Origin: Martinezella dioscoreae
GTDB lineage: Bacteria > Pseudomonadota > Alphaproteobacteria > Rhizobiales > Rhizobiaceae
Direction: 5' to 3'
Assembly (NCBI RefSeq): GCF_009176305.1
Contig: NZ_BLAJ01000003.1
Location: 1,040,265 to 1,104,264, forward strand
Length of the DNA: 64,000 nt
Part shown: positions 1-9,418 of the stretch, in pieces
Layout: every line of letters begins with the position of its first letter
How positions within the stretch are numbered: the first letter of the stretch is position 1
The notes under the pieces: model-generated
The model's input: the letters and a program-made list of their open reading frames with translations, nothing else
The model's database searches: none
What the model was told of the DNA's origin: nothing
Made by a program: the position numbers and the translations under genes

Positions 1-945
1 CAAAGCGCGCAGCAGCGCGCGAACCGCCTGCCGCCGCTGGTCCATCTGCCTCGTCATTCCCCCCTGCAGCCGGGCAGCAAGGCTTGCAAGCTGCGCCTCA
101 AGTTCCGCTTTGACCGGCACGGCCATTTCCGCCGCACCCGTGGGCGTCGGGGCGCGCACGTCGGCGGCGTAGTCGATCAAGGTCCAGTCTGTCTCGTGGC
201 CGACGGCCGAGATCAGCGGGATATCGCTACCTGCGGCGGCACGAACGACCGCCTCATCGTTAAAACTCCAGAGATCTTCGAGGCTGCCGCCGCCGCGCGC
301 GACAATCAGCACATCGGGGCGCGGGATGGGGCCACCGGGCGCAAATTCGTTGAAGCCGCGAATGGCGTTCGCCACCTCATCGCCAGAGCCATCTCCCTGT
401 ACCTTCACCGGCCAGACCAGTACATGTACGGGGAAGCGATCAGAGATGCGATGCAGGATATCGCGGATGACGGCGCCGGTCGGCGACGTAACCACGCCGA
501 TCACCTTGGGCATGAAAGGCAGCCGGCGCTTGCGCTCGGGATCGAACAGGCCTTCGGCAGCAAGCTTGCGCTTGCGTTCCTCCAAAAGCGCCATCAAGGC
601 ACCGGCGCCGGCGGGCTCCAAGGTTTCGATGACGATCTGATATTTCGACGATCCAGGGAAGGTCGTCACCTTGCCCGTTGCAATGACCTCCATTCCCTCT
701 TCAGGGCGGAATTTCAGCTTGGAAAATGTGCCTTTCCAGATCACCGCATCGATACGCGCGCGATCATCCTTCAGCGAGAAGTAGGCATGGCCCGAGGAAT
801 GCGGCCCACGATAGCCGGAGATTTCCCCGCGCACACGCACCTGGTCGAACGCATTCTCGACCGTGCGTTTGATCGATCCGGATAGTTCCGAGACGGAGTA
901 TTCCGTCAGGTTCGAAGGCGAATCATTCTCAAAAAAGCTGCTCAT
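1..945 (-). CDS. xseA: Exodeoxyribonuclease VII large subunit (partial, C-terminus outside window)
   Basis: The large subunit of exonuclease VII degrades single-stranded DNA in the cytoplasm together with XseB. The visible 315 codons start [18 protein letters not shown] and show the N-terminal OB-fold ([19 protein letters not shown], about residues 38-56) followed by the catalytic domain, with [14 protein letters not shown] and the [12 protein letters not shown] segment that is characteristic of the family. The gene runs off the left edge still open; the family is usually 450-530 residues. The start ATG at 945-943 is preceded on its strand by GGGGGA, and the next ORF lies divergently 237 bp away. 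Identification is by recognised family motifs. Confidence 0.95.
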   Translation of the reverse strand, partial: MSSFFENDSPSNLTEYSVSELSGSIKRTVENAFDQVRVRGEISGYRGPHSSGHAYFSLKDDRARIDAVIWKGTFSKLKFRPEEGMEVIATGKVTTFPGSSKYQIVIETLEPAGAGALMALLEERKRKLAAEGLFDPERKRRLPFMPKVIGVVTSPTGAVIRDILHRISDRFPVHVLVWPVKVQGDGSGDEVANAIRGFNEFAPGGPIPRPDVLIVARGGGSLEDLWSFNDEAVVRAAAGSDIPLISAVGHETDWTLIDYAADVRAPTPTGAAEMAVPVKAELEAQLASLAARLQGGMTRQMDQRRQAVRALLRAL

Positions 946-1182
946 GTCCCCCTTCTACCCGATGTCGCGGTAAATTCGGAGCCTGCTTCATACCGCTTAA
1001 GTCTGAATCGATCGAAAGACGGGATTGTGCGCATACTTGAGATGCTTCCGCCTCCTTGCATGTCTCACAAAGGGCGCGGAGCCTATTGCTTCATCAAGCG
1101 TTAACCCTGCTGACAAAGGCTTTCTTAGCCATCTGCGCGTAAACCTGTGCAAAATGATTCTTGGTAAAGAGGATATGGAGCG

Positions 1183-1410
1183 ATGATATTCGCGACCGCC
1201 ACGATCATCGGAATTGCCGCCGGCCTGCAGCGCTCGACGATCGGCGCGCTGCTCGGCGTGGCACTCGTGAGCATCGCTTTCATGGCCGCCGTCGCCACAT
1301 CGATCGTTCCGCCGCCGCTGACGACGCTGTTCATCGCGCTCGGCGGCTACAATCTCGGCTTCATCGGTTACCTCGTCACCATCGACATGGTGGAGCATCG
1401 CCGCGCTTAA
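1183..1410 (+). CDS. Small hypothetical membrane protein
   Basis: The 75-residue product is almost entirely hydrophobic, with two or three likely membrane segments (about residues 1-15, 20-42 and 48-68) and a short charged tail ending EHRRA. The start ATG follows a usable ribosome binding site (GATATGGAGCG). It stands alone between xseA and the large membrane protein on the opposite strand. I do not recognise a family. A competing minus-strand ORF over the same bases has a low-complexity, Arg/Glu-rich translation typical of antisense reading, so this frame is preferred. Confidence 0.55.
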   Translation: MIFATATIIGIAAGLQRSTIGALLGVALVSIAFMAAVATSIVPPPLTTLFIALGGYNLGFIGYLVTIDMVEHRRA

Positions 1411-1499
1411 AAGCAACGTCAGGAAGTGTCTGGCGATTTCGCCAATTTAAGTGACGCGGAGTGATTCAAAGAATCCAGGAGGAGCTGAAACGCTCCAAA

Positions 1500-3353
1500 T
1501 CAATCCTGCGGCTTGACGCGGAAGAACCGCACATCCGATTCCGCCGGCGCCGCAATCGGCTCCAGATAGACCGGGATATGCCCGGCAGTCAGCTGCGCAT
1601 AAAGCCCCTTCGGCGCCCGCTCACTCACTAACTCCACCTGGGGATCCCCCTTACAGAAGGCGACAATCGTCACCTTTGCCTCATGCAGAAGCGCTTCCGC
1701 CCGTTGCGGCTCTGCAAGACCGATATGCAGCTCGGCCAGCATCCCGTCGGGATCGCGATGATAGGGACCGGAAAGGGTACGGTGCGGCGTGAAGCGCAGA
1801 AGCGGCGCTCCCATATTGGAGGCCGCTGCGACGACGCCCGGCTCGAGACCCGCAATCGGTGCCAGAGCCTGCCTGGAGGCACAATTGGCAGTCTCTTCCG
1901 CCTTGACCGGCGCTGCGACCATAAAACCATTGACGACCCCCTTGCTTGCAAGCGCGCCGCCCACGGCCCAAACGGCTGGGACAGAGGCCAATAGCGTCCC
2001 TGCATAGAGCAGGATCGAACGCAGATTTCTGGGATCGGCCATGTAGTCTTTTCGCAATTCGGCAATCAACAACGCCAATGGCGGAATGGCCAGGAGATTG
2101 GCAAATTCGGCTCCGCGCACCTGCACCAGCGTAATCACCCAATTGATCGCGATCAGTGCCATCAGCATTGCATGGAGGCTCGCGCGGTTGCCCCGCAGGA
2201 TACGAAAGCCGCAGACGAGCATCGCCAGAAGACCCGTTGCGTAGAAAACGCCGAGCGTATCGGGCTGTTGGTGGGCTACGGAGATAATCGATTGCGCCTC
2301 GCTCACTCTGCTGAGCCAGAGATCCACCAGCATGGGATCCAGATCGGAAAGCGGATTGCGCAGGCATTGCGGCGCGAGGGCTACTGTCGTAGCCAACACG
2401 AATGCGCCGTTGGCCGCGAGAATTGCAATGCGCCAGGGGCGGGAGAGATGGCTGGCAAAAAGGGACGACAGGAGAAGCCCGACGCAGCCGGCGCTGGTAA
2501 TGCCATAAAAGCCGAGCGAGAGATTGTCGCATGTGACCATCGAATAAAGGCGCGGTGGCACCAGCGAAAAGAAGGCGGCGCTGACGGCAACCGTCAACGT
2601 CAGCGCAAAAGCTTTTGCAGCGGGTGCGAATATCTCGCCTTTCCAAGCCCACAAACAGGCAACAGACATGCAGGCGATGGCGACAAAGGGCGTCGTCTCT
2701 GCGCCGATACCGAGCTGGGCGGCGAGGGCGATGGCAGCGATTGCAAAGTTGCGAGGCCTGTAACTTTCGTCGACCAGCATTGCGACAGTAAGCGCGACGA
2801 GGCCGAGCTGGACATTATCGTGATCGATGGAGCCCGGCACGAAGCGCGGCGAGAGCAGGACGAAGAGTGCCGTCAGGATCAGCGAGAAGTGCATGCCCTG
2901 CAGACCGGCGATGCGCCTGCCCGCAAGACCCATGAAGAACATCAGCGGCAGGACGAGCATCAGCGGCCAGACGGTCAGTGCCGCCGCCTCGGCGCTTTCT
3001 GGTGAAAGGAACATTCGGAAGAAGAGGATGAGGCTTGCAATCGGCAGATCGATGAAGCGCGACCAATGCATCAGCGTCCCGCCCGCAAGGCCGAGACGGT
3101 ACTGCACCATGTCGAACCAGCCCTGGCCTGCGAGAAAATCGCGCACTTCGACAAGACGCATGGCGTCGTCATTATCCGGCCCGACATAGTCCGTGAGGTT
3201 GCGATGAATGATGAGCTGCGCGACGATGACAATGGCGGCATAGACGAGCGCAGCGAAAGCAGGATGAGACCAGCGCAGGGGTCCCTTCTTCTCTGCCGTT
3301 CCGGCTGCCTCGGGCGGCATTGCCAGCGTTTGCGCCATCTCGGTGAACCCCAT
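1500..3353 (-). CDS. Polytopic membrane protein, GT-C glycosyltransferase-like
   Basis: The 617-residue protein has about ten to twelve predicted membrane helices across residues 30-490 and a C-terminal soluble part of roughly 130 residues. After the first helix comes an acidic extracytoplasmic motif, VGPDNDDAMRLVEVRDFL (about 57-74), which is placed like the catalytic acidic loop of GT-C enzymes that take sugars from a polyprenyl carrier. This assignment is inferred from topology and motif placement; no donor or acceptor can be named. It is divergent from a GT2/GtrA pair that would be a natural source of lipid-linked sugar. Start: ATG at 3353, with another in-frame ATG (MAQTL) five codons later. 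Confidence 0.7.
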   Translation of the reverse strand: MGFTEMAQTLAMPPEAAGTAEKKGPLRWSHPAFAALVYAAIVIVAQLIIHRNLTDYVGPDNDDAMRLVEVRDFLAGQGWFDMVQYRLGLAGGTLMHWSRFIDLPIASLILFFRMFLSPESAEAAALTVWPLMLVLPLMFFMGLAGRRIAGLQGMHFSLILTALFVLLSPRFVPGSIDHDNVQLGLVALTVAMLVDESYRPRNFAIAAIALAAQLGIGAETTPFVAIACMSVACLWAWKGEIFAPAAKAFALTLTVAVSAAFFSLVPPRLYSMVTCDNLSLGFYGITSAGCVGLLLSSLFASHLSRPWRIAILAANGAFVLATTVALAPQCLRNPLSDLDPMLVDLWLSRVSEAQSIISVAHQQPDTLGVFYATGLLAMLVCGFRILRGNRASLHAMLMALIAINWVITLVQVRGAEFANLLAIPPLALLIAELRKDYMADPRNLRSILLYAGTLLASVPAVWAVGGALASKGVVNGFMVAAPVKAEETANCASRQALAPIAGLEPGVVAAASNMGAPLLRFTPHRTLSGPYHRDPDGMLAELHIGLAEPQRAEALLHEAKVTIVAFCKGDPQVELVSERAPKGLYAQLTAGHIPVYLEPIAAPAESDVRFFRVKPQD

Positions 3354-3577
3354 GTTGAAAGGATAGTCGGGGCGATACGCTAACGGTTGCCGATCAAAAA
3401 AAAGTAAAGCTGCTGCCTTCAGCCGCTTTCATCACGAGAATGTTTTTCGCAACGCCGGTACCCCGCCTTTTTTATTTCGCAGCCATAGGGTCTTATTAAC
3501 AGCCAGCGGGATAAGCTCTCGTCCGGATCGTCAATCGGGCCTCGACTTGACTTCACACGCAGCAACCGGCCAAGACC

Positions 3578-4591
3578 ATGTCGAATGAGAAGCTGAACAT
3601 CGCTGTCCTCCTGCCCTGCTACAACGAAGCCGCAACGATCGGCGAGGTCGTGCGCGGCTTCCGCAAGGCACTGCCGCAGGCCGCGATCTATGTCTACGAC
3701 AATAATTCAACCGACGGCACCGCGCTGCATGCCATGCTCGCCGGCGCAACCGTCGTGCGCGAGCGTCGGCAGGGCAAGGGACATGTGGTGCGCCGCATGT
3801 TCGCCGATATCGAAGCCGACATCTATCTGATGGCCGACGGCGACGGAACCTATGCGCCAGAGGACGGAGAAGAGCTGATCCGCACGCTGCTGACCGAGGG
3901 ATCGGATATGGTCGTCGGTACGCGACGCAACGTGCATAATGATGCAGGCAGGCAGGGACACGCCTTCGGCAACCGCATTTTCAACTGGCTCTATCGCACC
4001 ATATTCGGTGCCGATTTCACGGATATCTTTTCCGGCTACCGCGCCTTCTCGCGCCGCTTCGTCAAAAGTTTTCCGGCCGTTTCGGGCGGCTTTGAAATCG
4101 AGACTGAGATGTCGGTGCATGCCTCCAGGCTGAAGCTGCCTGTGAGCGAGCTGGAACTCGATTACGGACGGCGGCCGGAAGGTTCGCATTCGAAGCTTTC
4201 CACTTTCCGCGACGGTGGCAAGATCCTCTGGATGTTCGCGATGCTGATGAAGGAAACCCGGCCTTTTGCCTTCTTTGGCATCCTGAGCGCCATTGCCATG
4301 GAGCTCAGCATCGGCTTTTCCATCCCGGTCTTCATCGAGTATTTCGAAACCGGACAGGTATTGCGCATGCCGAGTTGGATGCTCTCCCTGGCACTGACAA
4401 TGATCGCCTTCATGCTGTTTACGGCCGGTATCATCCTCGATTCCGTGGCACGCGCCCGCGCCGAACAGCTGCGCATCCACTATATGAGCCTGCCGAAACC
4501 GTCCTCGCGTGAAAGCGGCGATGACCGGACCGTTTACGTGGCACAGCTCGAAAAGCCGGCAAGCCGGAAGAAAAGGGCCAAGGCTGCATGA
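3578..4591 (+). CDS. GT2-family glycosyltransferase (polyprenyl-phosphate sugar synthase type)
   Basis: This 337-residue enzyme probably transfers a sugar from a nucleotide donor to undecaprenyl phosphate at the inner face of the membrane. It has the GT-A fold signatures: ALLPCYNE-like N-terminus (AVLLPCYNEAATIGEV, 9-24), DNNSTDGT (41-48) and the metal-binding DGDGTY (D87-G-D89). Two membrane helices follow near residues 230-250 and 265-285, then a basic tail, as in DPM1/GtrB-like enzymes. The stop overlaps the start of the GtrA-like gene by four bases (ATGA), so the two are translationally coupled. The sugar specificity cannot be read from the sequence. Confidence 0.88.
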   Translation: MSNEKLNIAVLLPCYNEAATIGEVVRGFRKALPQAAIYVYDNNSTDGTALHAMLAGATVVRERRQGKGHVVRRMFADIEADIYLMADGDGTYAPEDGEELIRTLLTEGSDMVVGTRRNVHNDAGRQGHAFGNRIFNWLYRTIFGADFTDIFSGYRAFSRRFVKSFPAVSGGFEIETEMSVHASRLKLPVSELELDYGRRPEGSHSKLSTFRDGGKILWMFAMLMKETRPFAFFGILSAIAMELSIGFSIPVFIEYFETGQVLRMPSWMLSLALTMIAFMLFTAGIILDSVARARAEQLRIHYMSLPKPSSRESGDDRTVYVAQLEKPASRKKRAKAA

Positions 4592-4974
4592 AGAAGCTCT
4601 TTCGCTTCCTGATCGCTGGCAGTGTCGGCTTCGTGGTCGATGCGGGCGTGCTGCATCTGTTGCTGTGGTTTACGCCTTTCGGACCCTTCGTCGGCCGCGC
4701 CATCTCGATCCCGAGTGCGCTGCTTGCCACCTGGGTGCTCAACCGCAACTTCACCTTCGGCCGGTCCGACCGCTCGCTTGCGGCGGAGGGCTTCCGCTAC
4801 GGTTCGGTCGGATTGACCTCGGCCCTGCTGAACTACGCCCTTTTCAGCTCGTTGCTGATGACCGAGCCGTCATTGCGGCCGATCATTGCGCTGACGCTTG
4901 CATCGGCGGCGGCAACGGCGTTCAGCTTCTTCGGCTATTCACGCTTCGTCTTCCGCCACCGACAAAATTCCTGA
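4588..4974 (+). CDS. GtrA-family membrane protein (putative lipid-linked sugar flippase)
   Basis: A 128-residue protein with four predicted membrane helices and the GtrA-family features LFRFLIAGSVGFVVDAG near the N-terminus and WVLNRNFTF in the middle, ending FFGYSRFVFRHRQNS. GtrA proteins are thought to move polyprenyl-linked sugars across the inner membrane. It overlaps the preceding GT2 gene by ATGA, forming a classic GtrA/GtrB-type unit. The third component, the transferase that uses the flipped sugar, may be the divergent GT-C-like protein at 1500-3353; that link is an inference from position. Confidence 0.88.
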   Translation: MKKLFRFLIAGSVGFVVDAGVLHLLLWFTPFGPFVGRAISIPSALLATWVLNRNFTFGRSDRSLAAEGFRYGSVGLTSALLNYALFSSLLMTEPSLRPIIALTLASAAATAFSFFGYSRFVFRHRQNS

Positions 4975-4975
4975 A

Positions 4976-5016
4976 GCAATTCCCGGAAAAGTGCGCAGCG
5001 GTTTTCCGGGAATTGC
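4976..5016. repeat. Rhizobial intergenic palindrome (hairpin copy)
   Basis: Perfect inverted repeat with 15-bp arms (GCAATTCCCGGAAAA and its complement) around an 11-nt loop, placed between the convergent gtrA-like and oxidoreductase genes. The same family recurs, longer and in the other orientation, at 40868-40966. It could also work as a transcription terminator between convergent genes. Confidence 0.8.
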
Positions 5017-5037
5017 GTCAGACAACAAGGAACGCCC

Positions 5038-6024
5038 TCAGACCGGCTCCCAGCCATCCTTCTCGCTGGCGCGGTAGATGGCGTCGATGACCTTCTGGTT
5101 GAGTTTCGAACTTTCCAGCGACACGACCTCTGCGCCTTGACCAAGCGCAGCAGAGGCGAAGGCCTCAGCCTCGCGCCTGTACTGGCGGCTGTCTGGGAAA
5201 CGGAAAATCTGCGATTCCGAATGGCCGCGATTGGTTAGTTCCAGCTCTTCCGCGCCGTAACGGTCGGCATTGAAAGGCGACTTCACCTCGATGAAGCCTT
5301 CCGTGCCGTGGAAGACCATGACCTGACGGTTGGCCATCTGAGTCGAGATGTAGAAGGTGAGCTCGAAGGCGCCGAAATCTGCCTTGACGCTGGAATAGAT
5401 GTCGGTGCCGAATTCCGAGTCGCGCTCCGTCACCGCCTGAATACGCAGGGGTTCGCGCCCCGTGACGAAGCGGGTGCTGATCGTCGGGTAGACCCCGATA
5501 TCGGGCAAACCACCACCGCCAAGCGCAGGAATGTTGCGCATGTTGCCGGCGTCGCGGTTGAAATAGGTGAAAGCGCCCTGGATGTGGCGCAGGCGGCCGA
5601 TGGCACCGTCCGCCAGCAGCGAGCGAACCCTGCGCCAGACCGGCGCATAGGTGACCATATAGGCTTCCGTCACCAGCACCTTGTTACGATCGCGCGCGGC
5701 GATCAGGCTGTCAATCTCATCCGCCTTGAGAGCGATCGGCTTTTCGCACAGCACATGCTTGCCGGCATCGGCAGCCTTGATCGTCCATTCGACATGCTGC
5801 GAGGTCGGCAGCGGGATATAGACGGCATCGATCGTATCGGAGGCGAGCATCTCCTCATAGGAGCCGAAGGCATGCGGCACGGAGAAGCGGTCTGCCATCT
5901 GCCGGGCGCGACCGAGATCGCGGCTGGCAATTGCCGTCACAACGCAGTTTTCCGCATCCTGAATGGCGGGCACGACCAGATCGCGGCCGATTTTGGCCGT
6001 CGACAGAATTCCGAAGCGCAGCAT
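5038..6024 (-). CDS. Gfo/Idh/MocA-family NAD(P)-dependent oxidoreductase
   Basis: The 328-residue product starts [15 protein letters not shown], a Rossmann nucleotide-binding start, and carries the family motif CEKPIAL (about residues 92-98) whose lysine is catalytic, followed by the alpha/beta substrate domain with [12 protein letters not shown]. It resembles the trans-1,2-dihydrobenzenediol/xylose dehydrogenase branch, but the substrate cannot be fixed. The longer open frame to 6246 is not used: the ATG at 6024 has an AGGAGAG ribosome binding site 6 bases upstream, and the Rossmann motif begins right there. It is transcribed convergently with the GT2/GtrA pair and divergently from the isochorismatase gene. 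Confidence 0.88.
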   Translation of the reverse strand: MLRFGILSTAKIGRDLVVPAIQDAENCVVTAIASRDLGRARQMADRFSVPHAFGSYEEMLASDTIDAVYIPLPTSQHVEWTIKAADAGKHVLCEKPIALKADEIDSLIAARDRNKVLVTEAYMVTYAPVWRRVRSLLADGAIGRLRHIQGAFTYFNRDAGNMRNIPALGGGGLPDIGVYPTISTRFVTGREPLRIQAVTERDSEFGTDIYSSVKADFGAFELTFYISTQMANRQVMVFHGTEGFIEVKSPFNADRYGAEELELTNRGHSESQIFRFPDSRQYRREAEAFASAALGQGAEVVSLESSKLNQKVIDAIYRASEKDGWEPV

Positions 6025-6341
6025 GATCTCTCTCCTGAAGCATTGTCCCGAAGCAGACGGCCGCATGGCGATGATCGCAACACGGGCTTTCCGGCGGGAT
6101 CCTTTGTGAACACGGTGGGGTAAAGCGAAACGGGGCATTCCGCTCTGAACGAAATCGACGCCAATCTTATTCGGCCCCTGCCGAAGGCGCAACGCCCGAG
6201 ACGGCCCGCAGGCGCGAACCCGAGGACATAAGGACCATCTCACCATGTCCGTATTTGTCCCTTTTCTGTCTGCCAGATGGCTTTCGAAGCTTTCAAGCGA
6301 CGCCTAATCTCGGCTATCCTTCAAGCACAGGAGATACGAAA
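6025..6341. other. Intergenic region, 317 bp, no gene recognised
   Basis: Spacer between divergent genes (oxidoreductase and isochorismatase-like). It must hold both promoters. I see a ribosome binding site (CAGGAG) just before 6342 but no convincing operator, terminator or RNA gene. Confidence 0.6.
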
Positions 6342-6911
6342 ATGTCCCATGCGGATACCGCACTGCTCGTCATCGATGTCCAGGAATCCTTTCGCCAGCG
6401 TCCCTACTGGAGAACGGACGACCTGCCGGTCTTTACCGACCGCCTGCAGGCGCTGATCAATGGCGCCAAGGTGAGAGGCATTCCCGTCGTCCAGATCTTC
6501 CATGTCGAGGACAGCGACGCGCATTTCAGCCTGAAGAGCGGCTATGTGCGCAAGCTCGATGAGATCTCGCTGGAGGCCGATGCCGTCTTCCACAAACGCC
6601 GCCACTCGGCACTCGTCGGCTCCGGTCTCGATGTCTGGCTGGTGGCAAACGGCATCCGCAAGGTGATCGTCTCGGGTATCCGCACCGAGCAATGCTGCGA
6701 GACGACGACCCGGCACGCCTCCGATCTCGGCTATGAGGTCGACTATGTCACCGAGGCGACGCTGACCTTCCCGATGACGCATGCCTCGGGCACGGTCTTC
6801 AGCGTCGACGATATCAAGAAGCGCAGCGAACTGGTGCTATCGGGCCGTTTCGCCCGTATCGCAACGGTCGAAGAGGCGCTCGCCGATGCAACGATCCTGA
6901 ATGCCGCATGA
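6342..6911 (+). CDS. Isochorismatase-family cysteine hydrolase
   Basis: A 189-residue cytoplasmic hydrolase of the isochorismatase/nicotinamidase superfamily. The catalytic triad can be placed: Asp12 in LLVIDVQ, Lys85 in FHKRRHSAL and the nucleophile Cys118 or Cys119 in GIRTEQCCETTTRHASDLGY. The start ATG at 6342 has CAGGAG nine bases upstream and begins exactly at the fold's first strand, so the longer frame from 6255 is not favoured. Its stop overlaps the start of a GlxA-type regulator (ATGA), which strongly suggests the regulator controls this enzyme. The substrate is unknown; amide or carbamoyl compounds are typical for the family. Confidence 0.9.
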   Translation: MSHADTALLVIDVQESFRQRPYWRTDDLPVFTDRLQALINGAKVRGIPVVQIFHVEDSDAHFSLKSGYVRKLDEISLEADAVFHKRRHSALVGSGLDVWLVANGIRKVIVSGIRTEQCCETTTRHASDLGYEVDYVTEATLTFPMTHASGTVFSVDDIKKRSELVLSGRFARIATVEEALADATILNAA

Positions 6912-7906
6912 CCCAAAGCGACCAGCGCCTCCATCGGCGGATCATTCCTGTCTACGTGCTTCTGCCGCCCTATACGCTGCTGATGGACGTGGCCGGGCCG
7001 GTGGAGGTTTTGCGCCGCGCCAATATCGAACAGGACGACGTCCTGTTCGACTATCAGTTCATCGCTGCCCAGCCGTCACAAACGACTTCGGTCGGGCTGA
7101 CGCTTGCCGATCTCAGGCCGTTGCCGGATCACATTCCTGATGGCGCCTATGTCATCCTGTCCGGCAGCGTCACGCCGCCCGACGATGCCGAGGATATAGA
7201 GCCGGAGCTAGCCACGCTCGCGGCGTGGCTGAAAAGCGCGATCCGTCCGGGCATTACCCTCGTCACCATCTGCTCCGGAGCCGTGCTCGCCGCCCGCGCC
7301 GGGCTGATGGACGGCTATGCCTGCACCACACATGCCGCCTGTCTCGACGAAGTCAGGGAATTCGCTCCGACGGCCAGGGTTCTCGACAACCGGCTCTACG
7401 TCGAAGACCGCGATCGCTATTCTAGCGCCGGCATCACCACAGGCACCGATCTGATGCTGCATCTCGCCTCCAAGCTGACTTCACCGATGACAGCTCTGAC
7501 CATTGCCCGGCACATGGTCGTCTATATGCGCAGGACCGGCAGCGAGCCGCAGCTCTCGCCCTGGCTCAGCGGCCGTAATCACGTCCACCCCGCCATCCAT
7601 CGCGTTCAGGATGCGATCATGGCCGATCCGGCCCACGGCTGGTCGCTTGCCGAGCTTGCGGGCATCGGCGCAATGAGCGCACGGCATATTTCGCGGCTGT
7701 TTCAGGAGCATGCCGGCCTGTCGGTGACGGCCTATGTCAATCTGATGCGCGTGACGCTGGCCCGCGACGTACTTGCCAATTCGCGGCTGGATATGGAGCG
7801 CGTGGCGGAAAAATCCGGCTTCGCCTCGCCGCGGCATATGCGGCGCGTCTGGTCGAAATACAACGCGCTGCCGCCCAGCCACTATCGGCGCTCGACGACG
7901 GAATAA
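6908..7906 (+). CDS. GlxA-type transcriptional regulator (DJ-1/PfpI + AraC HTH)
   Basis: The 332-residue protein has an N-terminal DJ-1/PfpI-like domain (about 15-190), with the nucleophile-elbow region LVTICSGAVLAARAGLMDG, and a C-terminal AraC/XylS double helix-turn-helix (about 230-330; LAELAGIGAMSARHISRLFQ and VAEKSGFASPRHMRRVW). Regulators of this kind typically sense small nitrogenous metabolites. It is translationally coupled to the upstream cysteine hydrolase by a four-base overlap, so the pair is likely one operon with a shared effector. The ligand cannot be deduced. Confidence 0.92.
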   Translation: MTQSDQRLHRRIIPVYVLLPPYTLLMDVAGPVEVLRRANIEQDDVLFDYQFIAAQPSQTTSVGLTLADLRPLPDHIPDGAYVILSGSVTPPDDAEDIEPELATLAAWLKSAIRPGITLVTICSGAVLAARAGLMDGYACTTHAACLDEVREFAPTARVLDNRLYVEDRDRYSSAGITTGTDLMLHLASKLTSPMTALTIARHMVVYMRRTGSEPQLSPWLSGRNHVHPAIHRVQDAIMADPAHGWSLAELAGIGAMSARHISRLFQEHAGLSVTAYVNLMRVTLARDVLANSRLDMERVAEKSGFASPRHMRRVWSKYNALPPSHYRRSTTE

Positions 7907-8010
7907 AGAAATTGTGTGTGGTCTTCGCCGAGAAAGGCCGATAGCCTGCCTTGTCCCTTCCTCCGGCGTCCGCTCGCCGGTTTACCTTTCAAATGACCTG
8001 GAGAAATAGC

Positions 8011-8961
8011 ATGGACACGCGCAAGCTTGGACGAACCGATCTGTTTGTCGCCCCCATCGTTTTCGGCGGCAACGTCTTTGGCTGGACGGCCGATGAGAAA
8101 ACCTCCTACGCACTGCTCGATGCTTTCTTCGATGCCGGCTTCAACACGATCGACACGGCCGATGTCTATTCCCGCTGGGTCCCCGGCAACAAGGGCGGCG
8201 ATTCCGAGGAGATCATCGGCAAGTGGCTGAAGCAGGGCCGCGTTTCGCGCGACAAGGCCATCATCATCACCAAGGTCGGATCGGAGATGGGGCCGGGCAA
8301 GAAAGGCCTCAAGGCCGGCTATATCATCGAGGCGGCCGAGGCTTCTCTGAAGCGGCTGCAGACCGATCACATCGACCTTTATCTCTCGCACTGGCCGGAC
8401 CCCGAGACGCCGCATGAGGAATCGCTCGCCGCCTATGCCAAGCTGAAGGAACAGGGCAAGATCCGCCATGTCGGCTGCTCGAACCTCGATGCGACGCAGC
8501 TCCAGGCTTCGCTCGATGCTGCCGCAAAGGCCGGCTTGCCTCGCTACGACGTGCTGCAGCCCGAATATAACCTCTACGCCCGCGACAGCTTCGAAGGTCC
8601 GCTTGCGGATCTCTGCGTCAAGGAAGAGATCGGCGTCATCACCTATTTCAGCCTCGCGGCCGGCTTCCTGACCGGCAAGTACCGCACCAAGGCGGATACG
8701 GAGGGACGGGCACGCGAGAACCGGGTTGCCGCCTATTTCGACGACAAGGGCCTGCGCATCCTCGCAGCCCTCGACAAGGTTTCAGCCGAAACCGGCGCCA
8801 AGCCCGCCGAGATCGCGCTTGCCTGGCTCTTGCGCAAACGCGGCGTCACCGCTCCGATCGCCAGCGCCACCAGCCTCGGCCAGCTTGACGCGCTCATCAA
8901 TTCGGCAAAGCTTTCGCTTTCCGATGACGCCATGCGTCTGCTCGACGCAGCCGGCGAATAA
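8011..8961 (+). CDS. Aldo/keto reductase
   Basis: A 316-residue TIM-barrel NADPH-dependent oxidoreductase. It begins MDTRKLGRTDLFVAPIVFGGNVFGW and shows the AKR catalytic tetrad surroundings: Asp and Tyr in FNTIDTADVYSRW, Lys in IITKVGSEMG and His in LYLSHWPDP, plus the cofactor region near PIASATSLGQL. The start ATG at 8011 lies 6-8 bases after a GGAGA motif; the upstream in-frame extension is not supported. It is followed at 13 bp by a GNAT acetyltransferase gene, probably in the same operon. Confidence 0.9.
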   Translation: MDTRKLGRTDLFVAPIVFGGNVFGWTADEKTSYALLDAFFDAGFNTIDTADVYSRWVPGNKGGDSEEIIGKWLKQGRVSRDKAIIITKVGSEMGPGKKGLKAGYIIEAAEASLKRLQTDHIDLYLSHWPDPETPHEESLAAYAKLKEQGKIRHVGCSNLDATQLQASLDAAAKAGLPRYDVLQPEYNLYARDSFEGPLADLCVKEEIGVITYFSLAAGFLTGKYRTKADTEGRARENRVAAYFDDKGLRILAALDKVSAETGAKPAEIALAWLLRKRGVTAPIASATSLGQLDALINSAKLSLSDDAMRLLDAAGE

Positions 8962-8974
8962 GAAAGGCAGGCCT

Positions 8975-9418
8975 ATGACCGTGACGATCCGCGACGCCAG
9001 ACCCGAAGACGAAGCCCGTTGGCGCGCGCTTTGGGACGGCTATCTGGCCTTCTACGGCGTCACCGTCGCGCCTGATATCACCGATGCGACATGGCGGCGG
9101 GTCTTCGATCCGGCGTCGGCGATCTTCATGCGCGTGGCCGAGGTCGATGGCGAAGTGAAGGGCTTTACCCTCAGCCTCACGCATGAAGGCACATGGGTGC
9201 GCGCGCCCGACTGCTATCTGGAAGATCTATTCGTCGATGAAAGTGCCAGAGGCCACGGCGTCGGCCGGGCGCTCTTGGACGATCTCGTCGCGCTCTGCAA
9301 GACGAATGGCTGGGCACGTCTCTACTGGCATACCGAGGAAAGCAATGCGACCGCCCGCAAGCTCTACGACACCTATGTCGAGAGCGACGGGCATATTCGC
9401 TATCGCATCAGCTTCTGA
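8975..9418 (+). CDS. GNAT-family N-acetyltransferase
   Basis: The 147-residue protein begins MTVTIRDARPEDEARWRALW and holds the acetyl-CoA pyrophosphate loop as ESARGHGVGRALLDDL (about 87-102, R/QxxGxG/A form), followed by LYWHTEESNATARKLYD, a usual GNAT C-terminal segment. It starts 13 bp after the aldo/keto reductase stop with an AAAGGCAGG ribosome binding site. Its last 11 bases overlap tail-to-tail with the gene on the opposite strand. The acceptor substrate is unknown. Confidence 0.88.
   Translation: MTVTIRDARPEDEARWRALWDGYLAFYGVTVAPDITDATWRRVFDPASAIFMRVAEVDGEVKGFTLSLTHEGTWVRAPDCYLEDLFVDESARGHGVGRALLDDLVALCKTNGWARLYWHTEESNATARKLYDTYVESDGHIRYRISF

Noticed and set aside
997..1416. 139-residue minus-strand frame opposite the small protein at 1183
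   Set aside because: Low-complexity Arg/Glu translation and no usable ribosome binding site.
2172..3005. 277-residue plus-strand frame inside the GT-C-like gene
   Set aside because: Arg/Gln/His-rich antisense translation of a membrane protein gene.
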